The notes beneath the pieces are model-generated. The model saw nothing but the letters and a program-made list of their open reading frames with translations, had not been told where the DNA came from and did not search any database. A DNA stretch of 7,120 bases from Desulfobacteraceae bacterium (GTDB lineage: Bacteria > Desulfobacterota > Desulfobacteria > Desulfobacterales > Desulfobacteraceae): NCBI GenBank assembly GCA_003354055.1, contig PIVQ01000365.1:1-7120 (forward strand), given 5' to 3'. Shown piece after piece: positions 1-6,403 of this stretch (the stretch's first letter is position 1; each line of letters starts with the position of its first letter). Position numbers and translations under genes: made by a program.

Positions 1-825
1 CTTTATTCTTTTATCTGTCAATTTACAAATCAACCTTACAATATCAATGTTGGCCCATTCGTTATTACCACCTATATTGTAGGTTTCCCCATCTCTTCCA
101 TTTTCAAGAATAAGATTAACGCCCCTGTTATGATCATCCACGTAAAGCCAATCCCGAATCTGCTTTCCGTCACCATAAATAGGTAAAGGCTTTCCACCAA
201 GGATATTGGCAATGCAAAGGGGAATCAATTTTTCGGGGAACTGAAACGGCCCGTAATTATTTGAACAATTGCTGGTGGTCACCTCAAGTCCATAGGTTTC
301 ATGATAGGCCAGGACCAGATGATCCGAAGACGCCTTACTGGCAGCATAAGGAGAGTTCGGTGAATAGGGTGTGGTTTCTGAAAACGGTAGATCGTCGGCT
401 CTTAATGTCCCATAGACCTCATCTGTAGACACATGATGAAACCGATGCAGCCTGCCGGTCCCTTTATCCAGCCAACATTTTTTGGCTGCCTTTAAAAGAG
501 AATGAGTGCCCACAACATTGGTTTCAATAAACGCATCCGGCCCGTGAATAGATCTGTCAACATGAGATTCTGCTGCAAAATGCACTATTGTATCAATGTT
601 GTAATCCAAAAGCAGATTTTCCACCAGCGCCTGATCAAGAATATTCCCATGGACAAATGAGAATCCCGGGTTATCTCTCAACAGATCAAGGTTCTTTATA
701 TTTCCGGCATAAGTTAGTGCATCAAGAACAATCAAGCGATCGTCAGGATATTTATCCAACCAATAATATATAAAATTGGTACCAATAAATCCGGCCCCTC
801 CCGTTACAAGCAGTCGTCTCCTCAT
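1..825 (-). CDS. rfbB: dTDP-glucose 4,6-dehydratase RfbB/RmlB (C-terminus cut by window edge)
   Basis: Second enzyme of dTDP-L-rhamnose synthesis: a cytoplasmic, NAD+-dependent short-chain dehydrogenase (extended SDR) that converts dTDP-glucose to dTDP-4-keto-6-deoxyglucose. I translated the minus strand from the ATG at 825 and found 275 open codons to the window edge. The family is usually about 335-360 residues, so roughly the last fifth is outside. Visible motifs are the Rossmann loop TGGAGFIG (residues 8-15), HFAAESHVDRS (82-92), the catalytic triad T134-D135-E136 in STDEVYG, the SDR pair Y160-K164 in YAASK, and SNNYGPF followed by GDGKQIRDWLYVDDH. The ATG overlaps the rfbD stop as ATGA, and AGAGGA lies six bases upstream, so it is the last visible gene of the rfbACDB operon and probably translationally coupled. 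Nothing looks damaged. Sugar-nucleotide 4,6-dehydratases acting on other nucleotides are related, but the context fixes this one. Confidence 0.96.
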   Translation of the reverse strand, partial: MRRRLLVTGGAGFIGTNFIYYWLDKYPDDRLIVLDALTYAGNIKNLDLLRDNPGFSFVHGNILDQALVENLLLDYNIDTIVHFAAESHVDRSIHGPDAFIETNVVGTHSLLKAAKKCWLDKGTGRLHRFHHVSTDEVYGTLRADDLPFSETTPYSPNSPYAASKASSDHLVLAYHETYGLEVTTSNCSNNYGPFQFPEKLIPLCIANILGGKPLPIYGDGKQIRDWLYVDDHNRGVNLILENGRDGETYNIGGNNEWANIDIVRLICKLTDKRIK

Positions 826-1682
826 GCCAATTCCTCTATCATTTCCCGAAGCTGTTTTCGCCAGTGAGTAGGTTTAATACCTGTTTTCGTCAAAAAGCCA
901 TTTTTGTCCAGCACGCTATAATAGGGTCTCTTGGCTGGGGTCGGATAAGACTCGGTTCCGATGGGCAATATTGGAATCTGCCTATCTAACAATCCAAGAG
1001 CCAATGCCTCTTCTTGAATGGCTACAGCAAAATCATACCAGGATGCCACTCCCGCATCGGTCCAATGATAAATGCCCTGCAGCCCCATTCCAATGGATAT
1101 CCAGATAACACTCGCCAGCCCTTTGGCCCAGGTAGGGGTTCCGATCTGATCATCAATGACGGTCAATTTATCTTTTTCACTCATCAAGCGCATCATGGTC
1201 TTTACGAAATTATTACCATGTGCTGAATACAGCCATGCTGTACGGATAATCAATGCATCTCTGCCAAGAATCATCCGGACTGCCTGCTCTCCTGCCAATT
1301 TTGAACGTCCATATACAGATTGCGGTTCAGTTACATCCCCAGGCGAATAGGGTTTAAAATGCGTTCCATTGAAAACAAAATCAGTGGAAATATGAACCAG
1401 TTTAAGATTATTTTTTTTACAAAGTCTCGCTAGTATCTCAACTGCCTTTTCATTAATTTGATAAACAAGCTTATATTCTTTTTCCGCCTGATCCACATCT
1501 GTATAAGCTGCTACGTTAACAATGCAATCAAATCGATCTTTTTTAACACACTCCCGGATACTTGCTTCGCTTGTAAAATCCACTTTCGGGTAATCACAGG
1601 TTTGTATATGAACATCTGCCGGGCAGGTTCTAAAAAGTTCCCACCCCAATTGCCCGTTTGCCCCCAGCAATAAAACCTTCAT
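822..1682 (-). CDS. rfbD: dTDP-4-dehydrorhamnose reductase RfbD/RmlD
   Basis: Last step of dTDP-L-rhamnose synthesis: NAD(P)H reduction of dTDP-4-dehydro-L-rhamnose, in the cytoplasm. The 286-residue product has normal length for the family. It starts with the nucleotide-binding motif GANGQLG (7-13). It then shows NVAAYTDVDQAE (56-67), STDFVFNG (99-106), the SDR catalytic pair Y124 and K128 in YGRSK, RTAWLY (147-152), DDQIGTPT (177-184) and the C-terminal substrate-side motif TPAKRPYYSVLD (248-259). The start is well supported: GAGG sits seven bases upstream, inside the end of rfbC, and the ATG overlaps the rfbC stop as ATGA. Its own TGA overlaps the rfbB start in the same way. The gene is complete and shows no missing catalytic residue. 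Confidence 0.96.
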   Translation of the reverse strand: MKVLLLGANGQLGWELFRTCPADVHIQTCDYPKVDFTSEASIRECVKKDRFDCIVNVAAYTDVDQAEKEYKLVYQINEKAVEILARLCKKNNLKLVHISTDFVFNGTHFKPYSPGDVTEPQSVYGRSKLAGEQAVRMILGRDALIIRTAWLYSAHGNNFVKTMMRLMSEKDKLTVIDDQIGTPTWAKGLASVIWISIGMGLQGIYHWTDAGVASWYDFAVAIQEEALALGLLDRQIPILPIGTESYPTPAKRPYYSVLDKNGFLTKTGIKPTHWRKQLREMIEELA

Positions 1683-2227
1683 GGAAACACCTCGGCATCT
1701 TTCAGCCTAACACCGTTTCTATCTTTTTCAGACAATAAAATTCCTTCATCTGGAATCAACGGCCATTCAATACCGATTTCAGGATCATTCCACAATAGGG
1801 AGCGTTCAAGTTCCGGCGCATAGTAATCTGTACATTTGTAGCTCAACTGGGCCTGTTCACTGATGACATAGACCCCATGGGCAAACCCCGGGGGGATCCA
1901 AAGCATCTCTTTGGATTCTGAGGATAATGTCACGCCTGCCCATTTCCCGAAGTACGGTGAGGAGACTCTCAGATCAACCCCGACATCAAAAACGACACCT
2001 GAAGTTACTCTAACAATCTTTCCCTGAGATTGGCTAACCTGGTAGTGGAGCCCCCTCAAGGTTCCTTTCACCGAGCCACTGTGATTATCCTGGACAAAAG
2101 AGGCATCAGCCAGCTTTTCTCGAAAATCATCATCCCTGAAAGTTTCCATAAAAAACCCCCTGTCATCACCATGAACTTTAGGGGTTATCAATACAATATC
2201 CGGAATAGCAAGAGGCGTATATTCCAT
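1679..2227 (-). CDS. rfbC: dTDP-4-dehydrorhamnose 3,5-epimerase RfbC/RmlC
   Basis: Third step of dTDP-L-rhamnose synthesis: double epimerisation at C3 and C5 of dTDP-4-keto-6-deoxyglucose by a cupin-fold cytoplasmic enzyme. The product is 182 residues, the usual size. Visible family motifs are DDRGFFMETF (21-30), QDNHS (46-50), GTLRGLHYQ (55-63) carrying the catalytic base H61, GKIVRV (69-74), DVGVDLR (81-87), the cupin segment WIPPGFAHGVYV (110-121), and YKCTDYYAPE (130-139), whose tyrosines include the expected catalytic acid. The ATG is preceded by CAGGAAA at good spacing and starts after a 1-base gap from the rfbA stop. Its TGA overlaps the rfbD start. The order A-C-D-B differs from the enterobacterial B-D-A-C order, but the enzyme itself is ordinary. 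Confidence 0.96.
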   Translation of the reverse strand: MEYTPLAIPDIVLITPKVHGDDRGFFMETFRDDDFREKLADASFVQDNHSGSVKGTLRGLHYQVSQSQGKIVRVTSGVVFDVGVDLRVSSPYFGKWAGVTLSSESKEMLWIPPGFAHGVYVISEQAQLSYKCTDYYAPELERSLLWNDPEIGIEWPLIPDEGILLSEKDRNGVRLKDAEVFP

Positions 2228-2228
2228 C

Positions 2229-3113
2229 TCATATTTCCTGATTCAACAAATCAAGTATATATTGGCCGTATCCGTTTCCTTTTAACGGTATCGCTATTTC
2301 TTCAAGCTGTTCAGATGAAATCCACCCCATCCGATAGGCAATTTCTTCAAGACAGGCTATTTTAAGTCCCTGCCTGTCTTCAACCACCTTAATAAAGGTA
2401 CCGGCATCTAATAGTGCTTCATGGGTCCCGGTATCAAGCCAAGCGGTTCCTCGATTTAAGAGCTCAACCCTTAAATCACCTATTGAAAGATAGGCTGTAT
2501 TCACATCTGTTATTTCCAGTTCTCCCCGGTCGGACGGTTTTACCTGTTTTGCGATCTTAACTACATCATTGTCATAAAAATACAAGCCGGTCACCGCATA
2601 ATTTGACTGAGGAGATTCCGGCTTTTCTTCAATACTGCATACATTTCCTGCATGGTCAAAGCCAATCACCCCATAGCGCTCAGGATCTTTGACATAATAC
2701 CCGAAAACAACAGCCCCGTTATGCTCAGCACCAATTTTTTGAAGCCGTTCGGACAACCCCGCTCCGTAAAAAATATTATCCCCCAGGACCAGGGTTACGG
2801 AATCATTTCCAATAAATTTTTCTCCGATTAAGAATGCCTGGACCAATCCATCAGGTTTAGGCTGAACCTCGTAAGACAAGGAAAGTCCCCACTGGGACCC
2901 GTCATCAAGCAAATGTTTAAACAACGCCTGATCCTGAGGCGTCGTAATAATAAGAATTTCCCTAATCCCGGCCAACATCAATGTTGACAACGGATAATAA
3001 ATCATAGGCTTATCATACACCGGCATTAATTGCTTGCTGACCGAGTATGTCAGGGGATAAAGCCTGGTTCCCGATCCTCCGGCAAGTATAATCCCCTTGC
3101 GTTTCTCTCTCAT
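2229..3113 (-). CDS. rfbA: glucose-1-phosphate thymidylyltransferase RfbA/RmlA
   Basis: First step of dTDP-L-rhamnose synthesis: glucose-1-phosphate plus dTTP gives dTDP-glucose and pyrophosphate, in the cytoplasm. The family is commonly feedback-inhibited by dTDP-rhamnose. The 294-residue product has the standard length. It shows the nucleotidyltransferase signature GGSGTRLYP (12-20), K27 and the [11 protein letters not shown] segment (33-43), [10 protein letters not shown] (84-93), the metal-binding GDN (111-113), EEKP (162-165), [10 protein letters not shown] (196-205) and [17 protein letters not shown] (221-237). The ATG at 3113 has AGGA eight bases upstream. It is the first rhamnose gene and lies 78 bases after the sulfurylase/kinase stop, with no terminator visible between them. 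It may therefore be read from the sulfurylase promoter or from an unrecognised one in the gap. Confidence 0.97.
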   Translation of the reverse strand: MREKRKGIILAGGSGTRLYPLTYSVSKQLMPVYDKPMIYYPLSTLMLAGIREILIITTPQDQALFKHLLDDGSQWGLSLSYEVQPKPDGLVQAFLIGEKFIGNDSVTLVLGDNIFYGAGLSERLQKIGAEHNGAVVFGYYVKDPERYGVIGFDHAGNVCSIEEKPESPQSNYAVTGLYFYDNDVVKIAKQVKPSDRGELEITDVNTAYLSIGDLRVELLNRGTAWLDTGTHEALLDAGTFIKVVEDRQGLKIACLEEIAYRMGWISSEQLEEIAIPLKGNGYGQYILDLLNQEI

Positions 3114-3191
3114 TGGTCCAATCCTAACCGTCTTATTAATTTTCCAAAAATAAAGATGTCTACCAGATTTCAGCTTCCGGCCTTAACCCCG

Positions 3192-4892
3192 TTATACATA
3201 TCCTTTTTCATTTAAAAGAAGTAAAATTTCCTGAACAGCCTCGTCCGGTGTCAGGTCGGAGGTATCGATGGATAATTCGGGATTTTCAGGAATTTCATAG
3301 GGATCGTCAACCCCGGTAAACCCTTTTAACAATCCGGCCTTTGCCTTGGCATACATGCCTTTACGGTCTCTTTTTTCACATATTGCTATGGGAGTAGCCA
3401 CATGGACTTCAAAAAAACCGCCATGGGCTTCTATGGCATTTCGAATATCTAACCGGGTTCTTTCATAGGGAGCTATGGGCGCACAAATGGCAATCCCACG
3501 ATTTTTTGTTATTTCAGAGGCAACAAATCCAATTCGCTTCACATTGATATCCCGGTGTTCCCTTGAAAAATTCAACTCAGACGACAGATTCCGCCGGACA
3601 ATATCCCCGTCCAGAAGAGTTACCGGCCTTGATCCCATTTCCATAAACTTTGAATAGAGCACCTTGGCAATAGTGGATTTACCGGCACCTGACAAGCCGG
3701 TAAGAAATACTGCAAACCCCTGTTTTGACGGAGAGGGGTAAGACCGGTTCAACTCCTCAACAACTTCAGGAAAGCTAGCCCATTCAGGCACCTTCTTGCC
3801 TTTACGCACACGATCCCTTATATCATCATTGGAAAAAGAAATTTTTTCCTGACTGCCGTCAACCTCTGTGGCCAGTTTAAACTCATCTTCAAAGGGCAGA
3901 TAGACCATTTCTTCAAAAAAAACCGCTTCAATACCGAGCTCTCCGGCAACTTCCTCAACCAAGGCCGTACTCTGACCTAAATCATAAAAATGTTCTCCGT
4001 TGCTGTCATGCCCGGGACTAGAGTGGTTATGCCCGATAACAAAATGGGTGCAGCCGTAATTTTTTCCTATAATGAGGTGCAGAACAGCATCCCTCGGGCC
4101 TGCCATCCGCATGGACAAAGGCAGAAGATTCAGCATATATGTGTCAGGCGGATAGTGGGATGCCACCTTCTGGTAACAGCGCATCCGGGTATAATGGTCA
4201 AAATCACCGGGCCTAGGAATCCCGGCAATGGGAAGTAGGAGAAGATTGGCCTTAGTCTTTCTCATGGCCTGGATGGTCATTTCAAACTGGGGCCGATGTA
4301 TGGGCTGACGGGTCTGAAATCCCACGATACGCTTCCAGCCCATTTTTTTGTAATGGGTTCGAACCTCCTCCGGAGTCATTCTGATCTGCCTGAAATCCGA
4401 ATGAATGGGCAGGTTTAAAGCCTGAATTTTCCCACCCATATAATACTGCCCGGTTTTGTTGTACAGATACTCAACCCCGTGATGATTTTTGTCCGTGGTG
4501 CCGAAAACCGCCTTGGCTTCTTTCCTTGCATCTACCGGCCAGAGATCCTCGACGGTCATTATTCCCAAAGGAAATCCTTCAAGATCCCTGAGTACTGCTG
4601 ACTGCCCGACTTCAAGAGTTTGGGCCAGCGTTGCACTTATATCCAGGCAGATGGGGATTGGCCAAATCTCACCCGAGGGTAATCGCATCCGGTCCAGAAC
4701 CGATTCAAACTCTATCTGGGTCATAAACCCCTCTAATGGAGAAAACACCCCTGTGGATAAAAGCTCAAAATCACATATCTGGCGCTCGTTCAGCGTGACA
4801 TCCGGCAATGCGGACAACAATTTTTTAAATTTCTGGTGTTGCGCGTCATCTACCAGGAGATTCACAATGGGATTTATGCTCTGAGTATTCAT
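3192..4892 (-). CDS. bifunctional ATP sulfurylase / APS kinase (sat-cysC fusion) with atypical sulfurylase motifs
   Basis: The classical activity of this fusion is two steps of sulfate activation: ATP plus sulfate gives APS, then phosphorylation gives PAPS, the donor for sulfotransferases. From the ATG at 4892 the product is 566 residues: an N-terminal PUA-like region (about 1-180), the sulfurylase nucleotidyltransferase domain (about 183-375) and an APS kinase domain (about 390-566). The kinase half has the P-loop GLSGAGKST (399-407), LDGD (427-430), FSREHRDIN (442-450), APIAPY (471-476) and FTGVDDPYE (525-533), and looks complete. The sulfurylase half departs from textbook motifs: QTRQP for QTRNP (193-197), HRPQ for HxxH (199-202) and GHNHSSPG for GRDHAGPG (287-294). 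Activity on sulfate is therefore uncertain. The frame stays open to a GTG at 4982. I prefer 4892 because family similarity begins just after it, but no good ribosome site precedes it; TTG at 4928 is the main alternative. Confidence 0.9.
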   Translation of the reverse strand: MNTQSINPIVNLLVDDAQHQKFKKLLSALPDVTLNERQICDFELLSTGVFSPLEGFMTQIEFESVLDRMRLPSGEIWPIPICLDISATLAQTLEVGQSAVLRDLEGFPLGIMTVEDLWPVDARKEAKAVFGTTDKNHHGVEYLYNKTGQYYMGGKIQALNLPIHSDFRQIRMTPEEVRTHYKKMGWKRIVGFQTRQPIHRPQFEMTIQAMRKTKANLLLLPIAGIPRPGDFDHYTRMRCYQKVASHYPPDTYMLNLLPLSMRMAGPRDAVLHLIIGKNYGCTHFVIGHNHSSPGHDSNGEHFYDLGQSTALVEEVAGELGIEAVFFEEMVYLPFEDEFKLATEVDGSQEKISFSNDDIRDRVRKGKKVPEWASFPEVVEELNRSYPSPSKQGFAVFLTGLSGAGKSTIAKVLYSKFMEMGSRPVTLLDGDIVRRNLSSELNFSREHRDINVKRIGFVASEITKNRGIAICAPIAPYERTRLDIRNAIEAHGGFFEVHVATPIAICEKRDRKGMYAKAKAGLLKGFTGVDDPYEIPENPELSIDTSDLTPDEAVQEILLLLNEKGYV

Positions 4893-4939
4893 ATAATATA
4901 TGCGCCACGTTGCCTGTTCATAATACAATGGGGCAAACA

Positions 4940-4945
4940 CTCCTT
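4940..4945 (-). promoter_or_regulatory. Shine-Dalgarno-like AAGGAG upstream of the sulfurylase/kinase gene
   Basis: The minus strand reads AAGGAG here, the best ribosome-binding sequence in the leader of the fused sulfurylase gene. It lies 11 bases before an in-frame TTG at 4928, 18 bases before an out-of-frame ATG at 4921, and nearly 50 bases before the preferred in-frame ATG at 4892. Either the real start is the TTG, giving 578 residues, or the site serves a short leader frame coupled to the ATG at 4892. Confidence 0.45.
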
Positions 4946-4964
4946 TCCTTCTGCTATTTACTTT

Positions 4965-4992
4965 ATTAAACCCCATATACACTAAATTTCAA
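4965..4992 (-). promoter_or_regulatory. candidate sigma70-type promoter for sat-cysC (and possibly the rhamnose genes)
   Basis: On the minus strand TTGAAA (4987-4992) and TTTAAT (4965-4970) are separated by 16 bases, each matching the -35 and -10 consensus at five of six positions. Transcription would start near 4958, about 65 bases before the ATG at 4892. If real, it rules out the far-upstream GTG at 4982, which lies inside the promoter spacer. It starts just downstream of the end of the 102-residue gene, where a new unit would be expected. Only sequence similarity supports it. Confidence 0.45.
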
Positions 4993-4999
4993 TAAAACT

Positions 5000-5308
5000 C
5001 TATTTAGGATTCAACACCTCAGGTTTTCCAGTGACATAATAATTTACAGGCCTGTCTGTGTCATCCACGACAGTTACATTGACCAGACATCCCTCTTGAA
5101 GGTCATCTCCGTCAGGCTGGGTAGCCATGGCAAGCTTCCATCCATACCGCCATGTGGTGACATCCGAATCCAGAGGCTTGTCTTCCATGGGCGGGGAATA
5201 CCCGGTGATTAGTTCTCCGTCGGTCATCTGTTCAAATCTTACCCGGAATCCCTTGGGCTTTACAATCCAGCCGTCTGCAATCAATTTCATACCTTTGGCA
5301 AGTTTCAT
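5000..5308 (-). CDS. hypothetical 102-residue protein paired with the MscS-type channel
   Basis: I do not recognise this protein. It is small and soluble-looking, with no signal peptide, membrane segment or metal-binding cysteine cluster. It has a basic N-terminus (MKLAKGMKLIADGW), a middle rich in acidic residues and proline, and a C-terminal stretch VNVTVVDDTDRPVNYYV that looks like alternating beta strands. The start at 5308 is well supported: GGGAG lies six bases upstream, formed by the last codons of the channel gene, and the gap to the channel stop is a single base. It is therefore almost certainly co-transcribed with the channel and perhaps translationally coupled. It ends with TAG at 5000-5002, with no hairpin terminator visible before the next gene. 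The tight packing and good ribosome site make it a credible real gene; a role with the channel is only inference from position. Confidence 0.75.
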   Translation of the reverse strand: MKLAKGMKLIADGWIVKPKGFRVRFEQMTDGELITGYSPPMEDKPLDSDVTTWRYGWKLAMATQPDGDDLQEGCLVNVTVVDDTDRPVNYYVTGKPEVLNPK

Positions 5309-5309
5309 T

Positions 5310-6155
5310 TTATTCTCCCGGCATTTCTATTTCAGTACACAGGTCTTCCGACCACTCATCCCCTACCCGCCTGTGATTGACATCCAGCTGGTTGTAGGCA
5401 AACCCAATGCCTTCCGAATCAAAACGGAGTTTTGTTTTTTCCAGCATCTCACACTTGGTCACCCAGAATTTTAAATTGTTTACCCAGCACCGGCCGCCCA
5501 ACCTCACTCCATTAGGTCCGAGTTCCAACACATAGACCTGGGGATTGGGTTTGGCTAGGATTCTGGCATCTTCAATCATCAGTGATTCCAGAATCCGCTT
5601 GGCCTTTGTCAGATCCTGATCAAACCGGATGGTAACATCAATTTTAATACGACGCGTCTTTGTAAAATGATAGTTGATGACAATAGCATCCAGGATCTGC
5701 CTATTGGGAACAAAAAAGGTTTTACCGTCAAAGGTTCTCAATCGAGTATTGAGGACGGTTGTGGCTTCGACTTTTCCCAAAAGGTTGCCCGCCTTCACCG
5801 TGTTCCCCACCTTAAACGGTAATGTGGGAATCAAAGGGCGGAAGATGACAATGATACCGATTGCAGCAAGGACAACAATCATCATCAGGGCCACCAAAGG
5901 TCCGGGCTTGGCACCCACCTCCATGGCTGCGGATGTAATCACCAGCCCCAAAAGGAAAACCCCCATGCTGTTGGAGACTACTGAAACCGTTGTATCATTT
6001 TTAGTAAATTTTCCCATCAGCCCTTTCAGGGCTTTCATGGCCCACTTGGTAAAAAACAGACCGACAATCAAAATGATCAAGGCGGTTATCATCTCAATGC
6101 CATGGTTCTGCATGAGCCTGCCCAACTCCTGAAATCTAGTTACCTGATTTTCCAT
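5310..6155 (-). CDS. MscS-family small-conductance mechanosensitive channel
   Basis: An inner-membrane channel of the MscS family, expected to open under membrane tension and release solutes during osmotic downshock. The 281 residues match the length of the simple E. coli MscS type. Three hydrophobic segments are visible, at about 20-36, 64-80 and 86-108. The cytoplasmic beta domain follows, with PFKVGNTVKAG (113-123), GKVEATTVLNTRLRTFDGK (127-145) and the family signature FFVPNRQI (147-154), then an alpha/beta C-terminal domain to about 255 and a short acidic tail. The third segment, which forms the pore in MscS, is rich in Val, Ile and Leu and ends in FRPLIPTLP instead of the usual Gly/Ala-packed helix, so gating may differ. 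The start is set by AAAGGA six bases upstream of the ATG. A strong candidate promoter lies about 90-115 bases upstream. Confidence 0.9.
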   Translation of the reverse strand: MENQVTRFQELGRLMQNHGIEMITALIILIVGLFFTKWAMKALKGLMGKFTKNDTTVSVVSNSMGVFLLGLVITSAAMEVGAKPGPLVALMMIVVLAAIGIIVIFRPLIPTLPFKVGNTVKAGNLLGKVEATTVLNTRLRTFDGKTFFVPNRQILDAIVINYHFTKTRRIKIDVTIRFDQDLTKAKRILESLMIEDARILAKPNPQVYVLELGPNGVRLGGRCWVNNLKFWVTKCEMLEKTKLRFDSEGIGFAYNQLDVNHRRVGDEWSEDLCTEIEMPGE

Positions 6156-6242
6156 TGGATATCCTTTATCCTTGAGTGCTCTTTGACTTGAATTTAATTT
6201 TCATCATTTAATTTAAGAAAAACATATTGTCAGATTTATAAA

Positions 6243-6271
6243 ATAATAAAATATTAGGTCTTTTGCGTCAA
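6243..6271 (-). promoter_or_regulatory. near-consensus sigma70-type promoter of the mscS-family gene
   Basis: The minus strand carries TTGACG (6266-6271), a 17-base AT-rich spacer and TATTAT (6243-6248). Each hexamer matches the housekeeping consensus at five of six positions and the spacing is optimal. Transcription would begin near 6236, leaving an untranslated leader of about 80 bases before the ATG at 6155. It sits between the acetyl-CoA synthetase terminator and the channel gene, exactly where a new unit must start. Confidence 0.7.
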
Positions 6272-6272
6272 G

Positions 6273-6290
6273 GATTAAGCTGATTAAGCT
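6273..6290. repeat. tandem 9-bp direct repeat abutting the -35 element
   Basis: The plus strand reads GATTAAGCT twice in succession (6273-6281 and 6282-6290), an exact head-to-tail duplication. It ends one base from the -35 hexamer of the channel promoter. The repeat unit is slightly shorter than one helical turn, so a dimeric or side-by-side DNA-binding regulator is possible, but no known operator is recognised. Confidence 0.6.
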
Positions 6291-6304
6291 GAGTCACTGC
6301 TCAT

Positions 6305-6342
6305 AAAAAAAAAGGCCGGAAGATGTGAGGCTTCCGGCCTTT
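6305..6342 (-). terminator. factor-independent terminator of the acetyl-CoA synthetase unit
   Basis: Read on the minus strand, a perfect 12-bp stem (arms 6331-6342 and 6311-6322, core GGCCGGAAG) closes an 8-base loop and is followed by nine consecutive T (6305-6313, the first three inside the stem). It lies about 60 bases after the acetyl-CoA synthetase stop. There is no T run on the other strand, so it works for minus-strand transcription only and separates this gene from the channel unit. Confidence 0.93.
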
Positions 6343-6403
6343 GGGGTACAGGTCATAGTCTGGATCCAAGCATAGTCCGACCTTATGGGGTTTTGGGTTT
6401 ACA

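Noticed and set aside
3173..3184. 12-base word AAGGCCGGAAGC (minus strand) after sat-cysC, identical to part of the terminator arm near 6330-6341
   Set aside because: There is no complementary second arm and no properly placed T run, so it cannot form the same terminator. It may be a chance match or a relic.
3114..3191. Promoter directly before rfbA (TAGACA, 17 bases, TTAATA on the minus strand)
   Set aside because: The -10 match is poor (two of six), and nothing else supports it. The gap has no hairpin terminator either, so read-through from sat-cysC is as likely.
3192..4892. Sulfurylase/kinase gene as evidence that the host is a dissimilatory sulfate reducer
   Set aside because: Fused Sat-CysC enzymes serve assimilation or PAPS supply. 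No aprAB, dsr or qmo gene is in the window, so this inference is not justified from the sequence.
4980..4982. GTG as the start of the sulfurylase/kinase (596 residues)
   Set aside because: It has no ribosome site, adds 30 residues outside the family homology and lies inside a candidate promoter spacer.
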